64,000 bases of DNA from Zonotrichia leucophrys gambelii (Eukaryota; Chordata; Aves; Passeriformes; Passerellidae): positions 66,813,085-66,877,084 of the forward strand of contig NC_088170.1 in NCBI RefSeq assembly GCF_028769735.1. The letters are read 5' to 3'. This document shows positions 11,810 to 23,600 of this stretch, piece by piece. A program made the translations under genes and the position numbers. The notes beneath the pieces were generated by a model, which saw nothing but the letters and a program-made list of their open reading frames with translations, did no database searches and was not told where the DNA came from. Within the stretch, counting starts at the first letter, position 1. The number at the start of each line of letters is the position of its first letter.

Positions 11810-11824
11810 GGGGGGGGGGGGGGG
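11810..11824. repeat. Poly-G tract (15)
   Basis: Fifteen consecutive G on the plus strand, followed by AAGAAGAAC. Homopolymer G runs this long are rare in vertebrate DNA and are prone to length change, replication stalling and sequencing error. Confidence 0.85.
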
Positions 11825-13159
11825 AAGAAGAACAGTAAATATGCCTTTCAGTCCAAATGTATATGGCTTTTTTAAGGCAGAAAAAAAAAGTGCCTTTCTC
11901 AGAAAAAATGACATTTCCAGGAAAAAAAAATTATTTTCACTTCACTATTTTTTTTCTCTTTCAACTGCAAGAACATGTATGGAAAATTCCTGGCAAGTTC
12001 TGAAAACAAATTAATTCCTTGTTTTGCTAAACATGTATTTATACAATGGCTCTACAATTCACAAGCAAAGATGTTCTTAAAAGGAAAGACGGGTTGATTT
12101 ACCATATCCCTGGCAGTGGAGCTATTATTACCTTTGCTGCTGCTCAGAGAAATCTCAACAGGTCATAATGTTCCACTGTGTGTCTTAGACCTGAAGGAGC
12201 AGGGGAATTCTCATTCATTTAAAGATACTGCAGTGCTGCCTCCATAAATCCACTCAATGGGACAAGATGTGGGCCCAGCTCGATGAGGCAAAGATAGTGT
12301 TTTATACCAAGTTTTCAAGCTTCATTCTAAATAGTCATTGATTTTGTGGGTATACATCAGATTTTTATGTTCTTCTGGATATCATTGTCTACAATTTCAT
12401 CCTTTACTTTACAAAGAGCACCAATTGACTGGCACCCAGATTACATCCTACGACATCCATCTACTGTGGTTTAGGATCTTGCTATAAAGCAATAAAGCAC
12501 TTTTATTTCATATAAAGAATGATTTATACTGAAGTAAATGCCTTAAGTGTAACACATCCACACTGGGTAATGTTATCACAGCATATATTTCTTCCCTAAG
12601 AGTTAACCTACAATCCAACTTGCTTTTGCAATGAATGTTTGCATAATGTAAAACAGCCACTTTGATACTAATAGAAATAAATGGCTGAAAGAACACAAAA
12701 AATGGAGAGCTTTTGCTTACTATTTAAATGCTTTCAAATATCAGTGCTGTGTGAAATTCTAATACACTCTCTGCAACAGTCAGACAGTAAAATGGTTCAA
12801 AGATTAGAAAATCACTTAAAAATGTAATTAATACAGGAGCACAATTCTCTGTGGTTTGTAAGATATGATGCATTTAGTGTAGCAAATAAAACATAGCATA
12901 GGACAGTCATCCACATGCATTATACTTCTAATCCATTAAAATATGTACATAGATTTACTGTATTTGCCTTACAAACTTTGTATTTTCTGCTCTGGATTTT
13001 GAAGAGTGACGTTTAATTTAATTTTACAGTTTCTTTGCTGTCATTGAGGCTTTTTTAGTTAATTTCTTCAGAAAATTCATAGTTTAAAGCTGACAGTAAT
13101 AAACCTGGAAATTAAATATGTAAGAATATGTCCTAAAAATGTTTATATTCTTCATGATT

Positions 13160-13230
13160 TATAGTGTAAAGAGTGGAAAGGGACTAGAGGATGTTGTCTA
13201 GTTCAACCTTCTAAGTCAAGGACAAGTTTA
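13160..13230 (-). mobile_element. CR1 LINE 3' tail remnant
   Basis: AGAGTGGAAAGGGACTAGAG followed by GTCTAGTTCAACCTTCTA resembles the reverse complement of a CR1 tail. Short and diverged; the family call is tentative. Confidence 0.5.
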
Positions 13231-16200
13231 CTTTTCCTTGGACAGTGCTTGGTTTTGGTGCCTAAATCTTCATACTGGTACTTGATTAAATGTTGAGGAC
13301 TAGAAAGATGCTCTTGCTTTCAGCAGTCAGCTGTATCCTGAGCAAATCTGTGCATTGATGCTTTGAAATGGTGGTGTGTTTCCTCGGGGATCTCAGCTTC
13401 TGAAGCCATTATTGTGTTTCTGTCTGCTTCATGAAAGTTTTGTCATGAGACAGCGTTGTTTTGCTCATTTCAGAGGAACTAGATTTTTAAGGATTTCAAA
13501 ATTGTCTGCACTTCTGAAAGTTTGACAGTTGCCTGAAGTTACTCTGCATAAACACTTAGATGCTCCCACAGTTAATACTCTAAAAACTTCAGGTCAAGGC
13601 AAAAATTATTTTGTGAGAAATCTAGAGTGATCTGGAGCTCACTTTATAAACCTTGTATTTCTACTTTTCAGTTCTGTGTGGTGGTCTTAATATTTTCCAT
13701 ACCTTTATATCCTATAATCCAATTTCTGAGTCCAGTAAGGAAAAGAAGACTCAAAATTCTGAAAATGGTTGCTTCTACAGTTCTCCTAACTCTTGCACAA
13801 GAGTTTTTTTACGAGACCAAGGAAGATGCTATGCCACAAAGTTAAAAAAATTAAATCACACTGCAGGCTTTCACAATATCAATAAAGATGAAAGTCTCCA
13901 TAAACTTTATTGGATCTGAGTCTTCAGACTTTGAAGATATTTATTCAGGCCAAATAATTCTCCTAAAGAGAGTGCCTGGCCAGAGTGATGAACAATATGA
14001 AGTAGATAATTGCAAGATTAAGTCTGGAAGCACACTCAGAAGCCTAATTCCTTTTCATTGGACACCATGGAGACTTAAAAGGATAATATTTAAGACAACT
14101 GATAAGTCAGCAAAGAGGAAGAAAATTAATGATGGGAAATAAATTAGAAAATAGATGGTGTTTGGGAAACCACAAATAATTATACATTTAGAGCTGCACT
14201 TTGGGACTTAATATATCAGTGTTATGAGCATGGTGACAAAGTGCTGGGGTACTTTGTTAGTAAGGAATATTAAATGGAAGGAGACACAGACTCTACATGG
14301 CAGAGCTAGTCCTATGTAGGGAAGAGATCCTGATCAGCAGGACCAAGGCAGCTGGGAGGTTTTGTGCTCACAGCTCTCTGCTGCTTCTGCTGCCCAAAAC
14401 TGTGAAAACCCTGAGGAGCTGAAGCTGCTGTGAGCAGCACCTTGGGTGGATGAGGTCCCTTCCAGCCTGAATTAACACAGAACCTATCCATGGTCCTGGG
14501 ATGCCAAGGGAAAACTGCCTTGGACATCGCAGTATGACACGAGGTTGGGACACACATATGTGAACTAAAAGCCTGCTTAGAGTTGCACCTGAAGGAGGAA
14601 CAGGAGAGAGGGGCTAAGGCAGACCAAAAGTGGCCACTTTTCTTCTTCCTAACCATTTATGTGCTTTTAGACCTTAATTATAACGTGCTCAATCGGACGC
14701 TAATTCCGTGTGAGCTGCTGTGGAGTGGGTGAACAATACTTTCCATTAAGGTGTCGGGGTCAATGATATGGATAATTAGCTAGCTCTGTGGTTCAATACA
14801 TTAATTTCCTCTGAAGTAGTAGTAAAACATATGTTGACTCCTGGTAACCTCGGTGTAGGTGTTGCAACCTTGTAATGGATGTGGATGCAATAACCTGCTT
14901 GAGCTTGTCTACTTGAGACGAGGTGTTTTCTTAAGTGATGATGATGAATGCTGCTCTGCTAGGGAGTCAGGGAATGTCATTAAACCAGCTAATATTTTGC
15001 TGCCCTCCCATGCAGAGCTAGTATTGCTAAAGGGCAGCAGTGCTGTCAAATCCTTATAGGCTTGAGCAGGGAATAAAGCAGAGAGAAAACAGGATGAAAA
15101 AAGTAGATAAAGGGCCTAAGGTGAATTCAAGCCTAATACACAGTACGTTGAGTTGTTTTGTTTGCTTGCTTTTTTCCCTTTCTCAGTAAAAGTAGTTCAA
15201 TAGTTATGGGGTTTTTTTTCCAGCAGCAGACTCTGCTCCTCAACTCTCTCCACACTCCTCAGTCACTAACAGAGTTCATTGTCTATCAATAAAAGCATTT
15301 CAGATCTCTCTAGACCTGGAGACACCAGGCAGAGTTATTAGTTCTTCTCCAGCTTATTCCAAGGTGCCAGAGTTCAAAATGAAAATGTACAGATTGCTGA
15401 TAGCCATGCCAGAGCCAGGGAGCTGCACAGATCCATCCCTGCATCAGTTTCTGCAGCTGCATAAACACAAACCAGCACATCCAAGGATATAAAATTGAGA
15501 ACAAATGCCTTTGCAAAGCATTTTTGTCTGTGACAGGCCCTTAGAAACTAGAGGGCAAATTCTCTGCTGATGTAATTAGCACAGTGTTGTTAAACTCCAT
15601 GGACCTGTACCAGTTTAGAGACACATGAGATTTGACCCCATTACTTTATTTAGTGACACTTCCAGTAATTTCAAATTGTCAAGTCTGCACTGCTATATTC
15701 CAACAAGTAACACCTTTAAACTCTGCTAATAACTTTTCCTCATCTAAAAGTTCTGCAAGCAATTGTCTTTCTTTTATGATAAAACTTAAACCTTGAAAGA
15801 AGATGATATTTGAATTTTCTGTGCAGTAGTTTATATCCCAAAGAACATCCACACAGTTTAGAGACTCTGAGGCACAATTATCCCCTTTGTGAGGGTGACT
15901 GCAGGTGGGAGAAATACAATAATCATTTTATTGAGATATGAGACAAATACATTTAGATAGGAAACACAAACAGTGAGGTTTCTCTCCTTGACACTCTTGG
16001 CAGGGGGGAAGAGGCTTCTTCATCTTACAAATTCAACAACACCCAGCCATGCTGTGTTATATTTTGTGACTGTAGGAGAATGGCTTTCTTCTCTGATGAC
16101 TTGGAAGACAACATCTCTTATAAGGAATCACTGGAGTCTTGATGCATGAAAGTGTCTTTTTGGCTTGTCCTGCAGGTACCACCTTGGCTGTTTTAGAAGA

Positions 16201-16239
16201 CACAGAAAACTCACATCTGATGCTGCATGGGTTCATTTG
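13231..16239. other. Unique non-coding DNA
   Basis: No gene or repeat is recognised. 14670-15060 is slightly richer in CpG and carries two TAATTA homeodomain-type cores (14675-14680 and 14773-14778) and a GAACAAT SOX-type site, so it is a candidate for conservation testing. Open frames are at most 114 codons. Confidence 0.5.
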
Positions 16240-16788
16240 TAAACTCATCTCCTGGGCTGCATCAAAGAAAATGTGACCAGCAGGGAATTCTCCCCCTCTG
16301 CTCTGCTCCCGTCAGACCCCACCTGCAGGGCTGCATGCAGCTCTCAGACTTACAGCATAGGAAGGGCATGGACCTGCTGGAATGAGACCAGAGAAGGCCG
16401 CAAAGATGATCATAAGGATGGAGCACCTCTCCTATAAAGACAGGACGGCAGAGGTGGGACTGTTCACCCTGGAGAAGGAAACTCTCCATGGAGACCCCAC
16501 TGCAGCAGCTTTGTACATGGGCACAGAGTGAGGGGAAAGGGCTTAGACCGAAAGAGGAGAGGTGTAATTTAGGTGTTAGGAGGGAATTCTTTCTTGTGAG
16601 GGTGGGGAGGCACAGGTTATCCAGAGAAGCTGTGTCTGTCCCATCCCTGGGAGTGTTCAAGGCCAGGGCTTGGAGCAAACTGATCCAGTAGAAGGTGTCC
16701 CTGCCCATGAATTTGCAGGGGTTTTGGAACTGGGTGATGTTCAAGGTCCCTTCCAAACCAAACCATTCTGTGATTCTGTGAATCTGTG
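16240..16788 (+). mobile_element. CR1 LINE, end of ORF2 plus 3' UTR
   Basis: Starts with CTGGGCTGCATCAAAGAAAA and runs through GCAAAGATGATCATAAGGAT and GGAGCACCTCTCCTATAAAG to the ORF2 stop region (CTGTTCACCCTGGAGAAGG). The 3' UTR follows (GTGAGGGTGGGGAGGCAC, CCATCCCTGGGAGTGTTCAA, AAGGTCCCTTCCAAACCAAA). It ends in the CR1 terminal octamers ATTCTGTG, ATTCTGTG and AATCTGTG, so the 3' end is intact. Only the extreme C-terminus of the reverse transcriptase-bearing protein is represented, broken by small indels. The 164-codon open frame on the minus strand (16262-16756) is an antisense shadow. Confidence 0.95.
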
Positions 16789-17522
16789 CATTTCCCTGAG
16801 CAGGAGAATGTGCTGCTGTTAAAAAACCTTTTTCTCCAAAAGAGAGTTGCTAATTTAAAAAGAGCAAAGTGGAGCAGATCACGTGTCTGCAAGGGAGGAA
16901 TGGCCCAGTGTAGACTCTGCTGGCTAATAATGGTACTGAGGAGATGAAAACCCTTTAACAGAATACAAACCTCTATTCTACAGAGATCTGAAGCAGTCTC
17001 ATGGACTTAAAAACCTAATGCCTATTTGTGAGTGCCGCTGTATTGCCCTTCTGATGTACACAGTCCTGTCTCCAAGCCAAACTTCTCTAAATGGCAGATA
17101 ACCTAAAAAAATTCCAATTAAAGATATTCTGGGGTTTAATTTCCCTTATTGCTTTGACTGGCACAAATGGTGTTCTGTGCTTACGTGATCTTGAACTGTA
17201 AGATGAAATACACTCAGATGTAATAATGAAATATCATTATTTTTGAAAGCTTTTTAATATTCCCCACTCACCTCCAACCAGTCTGGTCATTCAATTCCTC
17301 TGTAGTAAGGAAACAATACAAATTTAGGCCTCCATACTTCTGCTAAAGCATGACCCAAATTCATATAATAATGCAAGTTAAAACCCAATAAAATCCTTTG
17401 ACTTTACCTAAAAGCATTTTAAAGTGTTAATGTGGACTCCTTTCTTTCATGCTCAGTTTCACCACTGGGCAAGGCTGAAGAAGCCATTCTTGTGTCTTGT
17501 GCACAGTGACCTAAAACTTACA
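16789..17522. other. Unique non-coding DNA
   Basis: Separates two CR1 copies of opposite orientation. I see no gene and no repeat. Confidence 0.5.
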
Positions 17523-17870
17523 ATCAGAAAATCTTAGAATATATTGAGTTGGAAGGAGCTCATCAGGATGGTCAAGTCCAACTGCTGACCCTGTGCAGAG
17601 CACCCCAAGAATCACACCCTTATTAAACTTCATGTGGTTGGGGATTTCTCATCTCTCTAATTTGTCAAGGTCTCCTCGTTTGCTAGCTAGCCTAGCCAGC
17701 ACTGTGAATGAGTATTTCAAGATATCCTTGCTATCATTTTTCTCACATAGTGCTGGCAGAAATTTCTCCAAATAATCTTTAACTGCAGAAAACATTTCTG
17801 TCATCTGCCAATGTCCTGCTTATCCATTGTGCACATCATTAGCAAATGCATTCAGTTATGACTCTGAATG
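17523..17870 (-). mobile_element. Old CR1 LINE, internally deleted
   Basis: The left end is a CR1 3' tail in reverse complement (AAATCTTAGAATATATTGAG, GTTGGAAGGAGCTCATCAGG, CCAAGAATCACACC). At about 17610 the match jumps to ORF2-derived sequence (TTAAACTTCATGTGGTTGG, AATTTGTCAAGGTCTCCT, then CTGTCATCTGCCAATGTCC and CATTAGCAAATGC). The middle of the 3' UTR is missing, so this copy has lost an internal segment or two fragments were joined. Strongly diverged and non-coding. Confidence 0.7.
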
Positions 17871-17954
17871 GTGAACCTTTGTGCTCTATTGTGTTAATGT
17901 ATTGGAGAAATATGGAAAAAATGTATGGAAGGAAAATCTAGGGTTCATTCTTTC

Positions 17955-18925
17955 ACCCCAGGCAGGATTAACTCTCTCTGAACTCATCATATGTTTATCT
18001 GAACTGCTCTTAAGGTCTTTGCTGGAGGAGATTCAGAATCTTCTCCGGCAACCTGTTTAAGTCCTTAATCGTTTTTACCACTAAAGAGTTCTTCCAATGT
18101 CTCCCTTTCTGCAATTTAGGGCACATTATTTCTCGTCACACAGAAAATGGATACCTGCAACAATTCAATCTTGTCCCCTCTTCAGCCACTTTTTATGTAT
18201 TTGAAGACTACTAATCTTGTCTCTACTTGGTCTTTTCTCTTGAGGGAGCAATCTTAACTCTTTGATTTCTAATAGGTCAAGTTTCTACACTCCTAATCAC
18301 TCTACTCTTCCTTTACCTGATGCAAATATTTCTTGAAATGCAAACTGCAGAGGGAACACCACGCTTCAGCTACGACCTCATTCATGCCAAATAGAGCAGA
18401 AAGATTATGTCATGTATCTTACAGAGATTATTTTTGCTTGTACATGCCCTAATAGTATTTGGCTTTTCTGCAAAAGTGTCACTTTGCTGATAGTATTAAT
18501 TTCAGAGATCCTCTCTTGTATTATTCTCCATCACTGCTCTTTTTCTGCAGAGCTGCTGATTAGCCAGTTGTTCCCTGAAGTCATCTTAGGTGCTTCAAAC
18601 TGAATGTGCAAATTGTTGAACTCATTTGGAATTCTCACCCTCCCAAGTCGTGGGGCTTTTTTTCAGTGACTTGGCATATTCTCTCCTAATAAACACCCTT
18701 TATTTTCTTCCATAAGGCTTGAGTACAAATTTCCAACCGTTTCCTTCTCCATTTTATAGTAGTTTATTCCAGCCAGTAATTTGTTTCTTATTATGATGGT
18801 GTCAGGTGAAACATTGTCAGACCCCTCACTGAAGTGGAGACATACAGCATCTACTGCTTCTGCCCTATCTACAGACCTGGTACCCTCTCAAAGGAGGGAG
18901 TTGTTTGCAAGGATTTCTTTCTGAC
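17955..18925 (-). mobile_element. Ancient CR1 LINE, 3' half (split by LTR)
   Basis: Reverse-complement blocks of an old CR1 3' UTR are visible (TTAAGGTCTTTGCTGGAGGA, GGCAACCTGTTTAAGTCC, TTCTTCCAATGTCTCCC). Further right it enters ORF2 (CCAACCGTTTCCTTCTCC, then AAACATTGTCAGACCCCTCA). It stops abruptly at TTTCTTTCTGAC, exactly where the LTR begins, and resumes at 20054. Joining the two sides gives TTTCTGACAAATCCATG, the uninterrupted CR1 reading. Divergence is far greater than in the GGTTTGGG-type copies of this window. Confidence 0.85.
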
Positions 18926-20053
18926 TGTGTTGGGGCTGGAGTCCATCTCCCCCCAGCTGCCCTCACAGTGCTCTGGTGCCCAGCAAGGCTCTGATAATGT
19001 TCCAGTGTTTGGGAACTGCTGGGCAGAGCTCTAACATTCCCCCTTCACCTTCACCTGCAGCCTGGGGATGGACAAGGTGCTGTGAGGGGACACAGCCTGA
19101 CCCAAACTGTCCCAAGGGACATTCCATGTGGTGTCTGCTCATCAGTAAAATCTCAGACAGACGGAATGTGAGGACCCAGGACATCCCTCTGGCTCTCGCC
19201 TCGCAGCCCAGACCCCTGCCAGGGGTCTCAGAGACCCTGACACAGAGCCCAAGATGCCCCTGTGGTTTTGATTATGACCTGTGGTGCAAGTTACCAACCT
19301 TATATGGATCTGCAAGCCATGACAAATTAAGTAGAATGATAGTGAATTTATCACAAGGTGAAAAAGATTTTGGGGTTTTTAGAATGGAGGTTCAGGGGGA
19401 CAAAACAGAGGAATCTGGACATGTCCAGCCTTTCTCCTTCTTCTTCTTGGCCTCCATCTTCTGGGTGATGTTGGCACTTACAGATTGGTTTAGAGTAGAA
19501 GCTCACTGTCTAACACAGGTGATAGGTATTTGGAAGTTATTGTAAACATTGTAGTTTTTAGTATAAAGAGATAACACTGCCCTGGGGGCAGGCAGAGTGC
19601 TTCTGACTGTCTTGCTGAATGGACCTCAGCTGGACAGGAGAAAGAATTTTATAGATAAGATACAATAAACAACCTTGAGACCAAGAAATGAACAGCACTG
19701 ACTCCTCCTTCAAGCTCCAGGCTGGGAAAAGAGATTTTCTAACTCTTCTCAGGGTCACTCTGACAAGCTAACAATCCCAACAACGGAGGAGGTGGGAATT
19801 CATTATTACAATATTTGTCTCCCAGATGGGCTTCCCAGGAAATGGCTGGGCTCAGGGGATTTGGAGAATAAATCTTTTGGTTTCCTTTGCTTCCATGCAC
19901 AGCCTTTGATTTTGCTTTATTAAACTACCTTAATCTTGACCTGTGAGGGTTTTTTTTCCACCTTATTCCTCCTCCTCCCTTGCATCCTGCTGAGGAGGGG
20001 GTGACAGGGAAGTTTGGTGGGCACCTGCATCCAGTCAAGGTCAACACACCACA
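18926..20053 (+). mobile_element. ERV LTR insertion (composite) inside ancient CR1
   Basis: 1,128 bases beginning TGTGTTGG and ending CAACACACCACA, placed inside CR1 sequence and flanked by CTGAC (18921-18925) and CTTAC (20054-20058). That pair reads as a 5-bp target-site duplication with one mismatch, a length typical of ERVL-type integration. It holds TATAAAG at 19562 with AATAAA at 19663-19668, a canonical LTR promoter-to-polyA distance. A second AATAAA lies at 19867 with a T-rich U5-like end. Two such modules in one insertion suggest two LTRs joined or nested. No internal retroviral coding sequence remains. The 189-codon open frame at 18976-19545 has no retroviral motif and is taken as chance. 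Confidence 0.75.
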
Positions 20054-20675
20054 CTTACAAATCCATGTTGGCTGTCACTCATCTTTTTGTTATCTCCTAG
20101 GGGCTTACAAATTGTTTGCTTGATTATTTGCTCCTGGATTTTTCCAGGAATTGAAGTTAAGCTGACAAATCCATCCTCTTTCCTCCTTTTTAAAAAATAG
20201 TCTCAATAATTGCACTTTTCCAGTGTTCTGGACACCCCCTCCCATCAGCTCTCTCAGATAACCAGTGACAGCTCTGAGATTGTCCCAACAGCTCTTTTTC
20301 TCTGATAGTGCTCACCTTGGGGTGTATTTCTTGAGGCTCAGTGGCCATGAAAATACATAACTAATATAAGCACTCATCTTACTTAGTATCTGTTTTTCTC
20401 ATTTGTTCATGCTTTTAATTGCCTTGCATATTTCATTACATCAATCTCTTTAATGAAGGCAGAAGCCAAAGTGGCAGTAGACGCTGTGGCTTGTTTGGGT
20501 ATTTCTGTCCATAGATTTCCCACTCAGATTGGCAGCAAAAAAAAATCTATTTTTGCTCTTCTTGAGTTCTCCAAATTTCGAGCAGTTTACTCTCATGCTG
20601 GATTCTGTCTTTGACCTGGATATTTCTGATTTAGCCCATGATTACGTTGTGTTGTTTTTTTAATAGCCTCCCATG
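20054..20675 (-). mobile_element. Ancient CR1 LINE, ORF2 part (right of LTR)
   Basis: Continues the CR1 at 17955-18925. AAATCCATGTTGGCTGTCAC, TTTTTCCAGGAATTGAAGTT and AGCTGACAAATCCATCCTC correspond on the opposite strand to the start of the reverse transcriptase region. Farther right, GAAGGCAGAAGCCAAAG and CTATTTTTGCTCTTCTTGAG match ORF2 sequence upstream of the polymerase core. The reading frame is destroyed by many indels. The outer boundary near 20675 is uncertain; a last possible match is CCCATGAGGTCTCTGAC. Confidence 0.75.
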
Positions 20676-23600
20676 AGGTCTCTGACAAAAGCTTTTGAAA
20701 AAACCGAATGGGTTGTGTCAGTTGTGTTTTGAGTAATCTGGCGCGACGATGTTATAAACACTCATCTGCCACATTTAAATAAAGAGTTAAGGCATTTCAG
20801 GCGCTGATATATTTCCATCTGATATCAAAAGGCATTTCTGATCACACAGATCTTCAAACATTTATTTATATTTACTTTTAATAAGCACCATAAAACCTGT
20901 TTCAACAAGAAGCAATTTAATTGCATCATTGCATTTGATCAGATGAGCATCCTGTTCATTATAAAACCTACCCTATAAATAAACATAGAAAATACAAATT
21001 AAACTTCCTCGTTAAAATGCACCCAACTAAACGTCTCAATTCTTTCTTTACATGTTGTGAACTGAATTTTTCTCTGGCATAATGTACGTGCTGAAATGTT
21101 GTGATGCATATTTACATAAAAATCCTGCTAATACATTGCCTGACTTGGAATGTGCCCCCATTTCAGCCATCAGCATTACTACACCAATGTAAACCATTTG
21201 CACTCCAGCAAAGCTGATGAGACAGCTGAGAACTGGAAGAGAACATAAAACAAGAGTTGAATTTCGCTTATAAAACAGACATTTTCATTCAGTCCAAGTT
21301 TGCCAGGAATATGTCAGTCCAAATTTGCAAATTTTGAGTTATTGACATTTGTATCCCCGAAGGACTAAATAATTTTTAGCATTCTGGTGCACTTAGACCT
21401 TATCAGTTGTAAGAGTTAATATTAAAACATTTTGCATTTTCTGCTGTCTAAACTGTGTGGATTGTGTAGGAGAGCCCAAACAGCACAAATCTACTCTTTC
21501 CAATAGCTGTTAATGATGTCGAGTGAATACAGGAGTGGGACACTAAACTAATCAGTGGTATTGGACTTTGGTGAGTAGAAACCACTGTATTAGTGCCTAA
21601 ACTGAGCAGTGATCCATGTCTTCTAATTCTGGGAGATAGTTATGTTAAATTGATTTGAAAATAAGTGGATAGAATCATTATGCCTACATTTATAGCTAAG
21701 CTGATGGAAATCAGATGGATTTTAGTTTTGCAATGCACCTCATAAATTGATGCTGAAAATCCCAATAGAGACTTCACTGCCTGCTTTCTGTCCACCCAAT
21801 AAACTGTGATTATTGGATCATGATGACATTTGTTCTGAGATATATTAAAATGAATTGACATAAACCTACACAAGTAAAAGCAGGAGATGCAGGAAGTGTA
21901 GAGCTTATCATCAGCTGATGCATGTGCTCCAAGGAAGGATTGCCATGGAGCTATGGATATATGCTGAAAAACATGGTTTCTGAAAAAACAAACTCAAAGC
22001 CATGCAGGATTGCCTAGGATTAATTCTGGAAAATAAATTCCTTTTGTAAAAATAACTTCCAGAACAGAATGAAGCACTCAGAGACTTCATGAGACAAGGA
22101 ACAAAACAGGACACAGTAAAGCATGAAGCTGTGCCCTGGTGGCAAACACAAGGCTGGTTTATTTCTGAGACATCAAGAGACACTCCTCACCAAGTGGAGG
22201 CACTGGGAATATCTTATTACAAACTCCTAGCCAATGAATTAATGGGTTTATTGGGTAATTTCACCTAAATTTCCTGTCACAGAAAAGGCCATATGGTAAA
22301 AGTAACAATGACAATAGGTATAAATAATAAGAAGTAATTCATTGCAACATATAAGTTTTCCCCTAAGAGTCAGTGCTAAATTTTTACTGCTTGTATCAAC
22401 TTCCAATACAGGCCTATGCAATATCCAACTCACAACTGAAGAAACAGTGACTTAGTAAATAATAGAAGTGAGGCTACAGATCCACAGAAAATGTAAGGGA
22501 GCCTTAAACCCCTGAAATAATAAATGTCCTACTGGCATCAATGTGACTTAGGAACTCAGTGCCCTTGGGAAAAGAAATGTCTTTAATGGAATTTTTTTTT
22601 AATCTCAAGAAGTATTTTCCGAAATAATACTTTGAAGCTTTTGCTCTATATGTATGCCCAGAAAAGAAGAATTTATTGAATTTTAGAACTTCTAATACAA
22701 GCTTTGATTTACTTTAATATAAGCAATAATTAAAAATAAAAGTCTTTCAGGCAAAATGTTTTTCTGTTACTTCTAGGCAGTCAACAATCAAGTATTGTGA
22801 TTGCCAAAGCAGGAGAGAAATCAATCTATATCTCTGATAGAGGTTTCTTTTACTATAAGTAGCTATTAAAATTGTCTGCACTTCCCACCCCTATATCCAT
22901 CTCCTTCTTCTGGAATGTAGGCTGCCTGTGGGTGATTTAGCAGCTGTACCCTTGTCCAAATTCTTGCATTTGCTTGGGCTGACACCTGGCACTTCCTGGA
23001 TCCATGCAAGGAGCAGCTTTTTGGCCCAGACATCTTCCTGCTACTCCACATCTCCAGAAACTCCTCGTATTCTTTATGGCACCATTCATATTGAAATCGT
23101 TGGGATTCTGTAATTTTGATTCCTGTGACATCTACAGTGCTAGTGCCACATCATATATGTCAATTCATTAAGAAACTGGCAAGACAATAAATTTCCAGCT
23201 CTGGAGCTGCTGAATGACAAGAGTACTGTTCAGCTGTTTATGGTGAGGAACCCCTGAAGTAGTGTGCATACCAGAAACAGCATTGGTATGAACCAACTGT
23301 TTTCCAAATTAGCTGAAATGCTGAGCTAATCTGTCCTCCAATCCAATAAAAATATGTATTTTCAATAAGAGGACACCAAGAAACTCTTATTAGTCTAACC
23401 ACACGCATCAGACAGCATCTCCCTCATTAGCAGTGTGGTATAACAGACGTAAAGTCACTGGAACAGAACATGTTTACAGAATAAATATCTCCCACTTTGA
23501 AAATAAATATCTTGGCTTTGGCTCAGCATTTATTTAGCAGTGGGAAACTGCTGTCCTGTGACAGTGTTCCATATCATTGACATTATCTCCTAATGATTTT

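Larger units (their letters stand above)
10421..13159. other. Unique non-coding DNA
   Basis: Holds no recognisable gene. Open frames of 137 codons (10513-10926, plus) and 127 codons (10904-11287, minus) have no family signature. Small simple repeats are present: three 10-bp units of AAAACCACAG type at 11045-11074 and a 15-G run at 11810-11824. Confidence 0.5.

Noticed and set aside
16262..16756. 164-codon minus-strand open frame
   Set aside because: It lies wholly antisense to a plus-strand CR1 copy.
18976..19545. 189-codon open frame, the longest in the window
   Set aside because: It lies inside an LTR insertion and shows no gag, pol, env or protease motif; GC-rich LTR sequence leaves frames open by chance.
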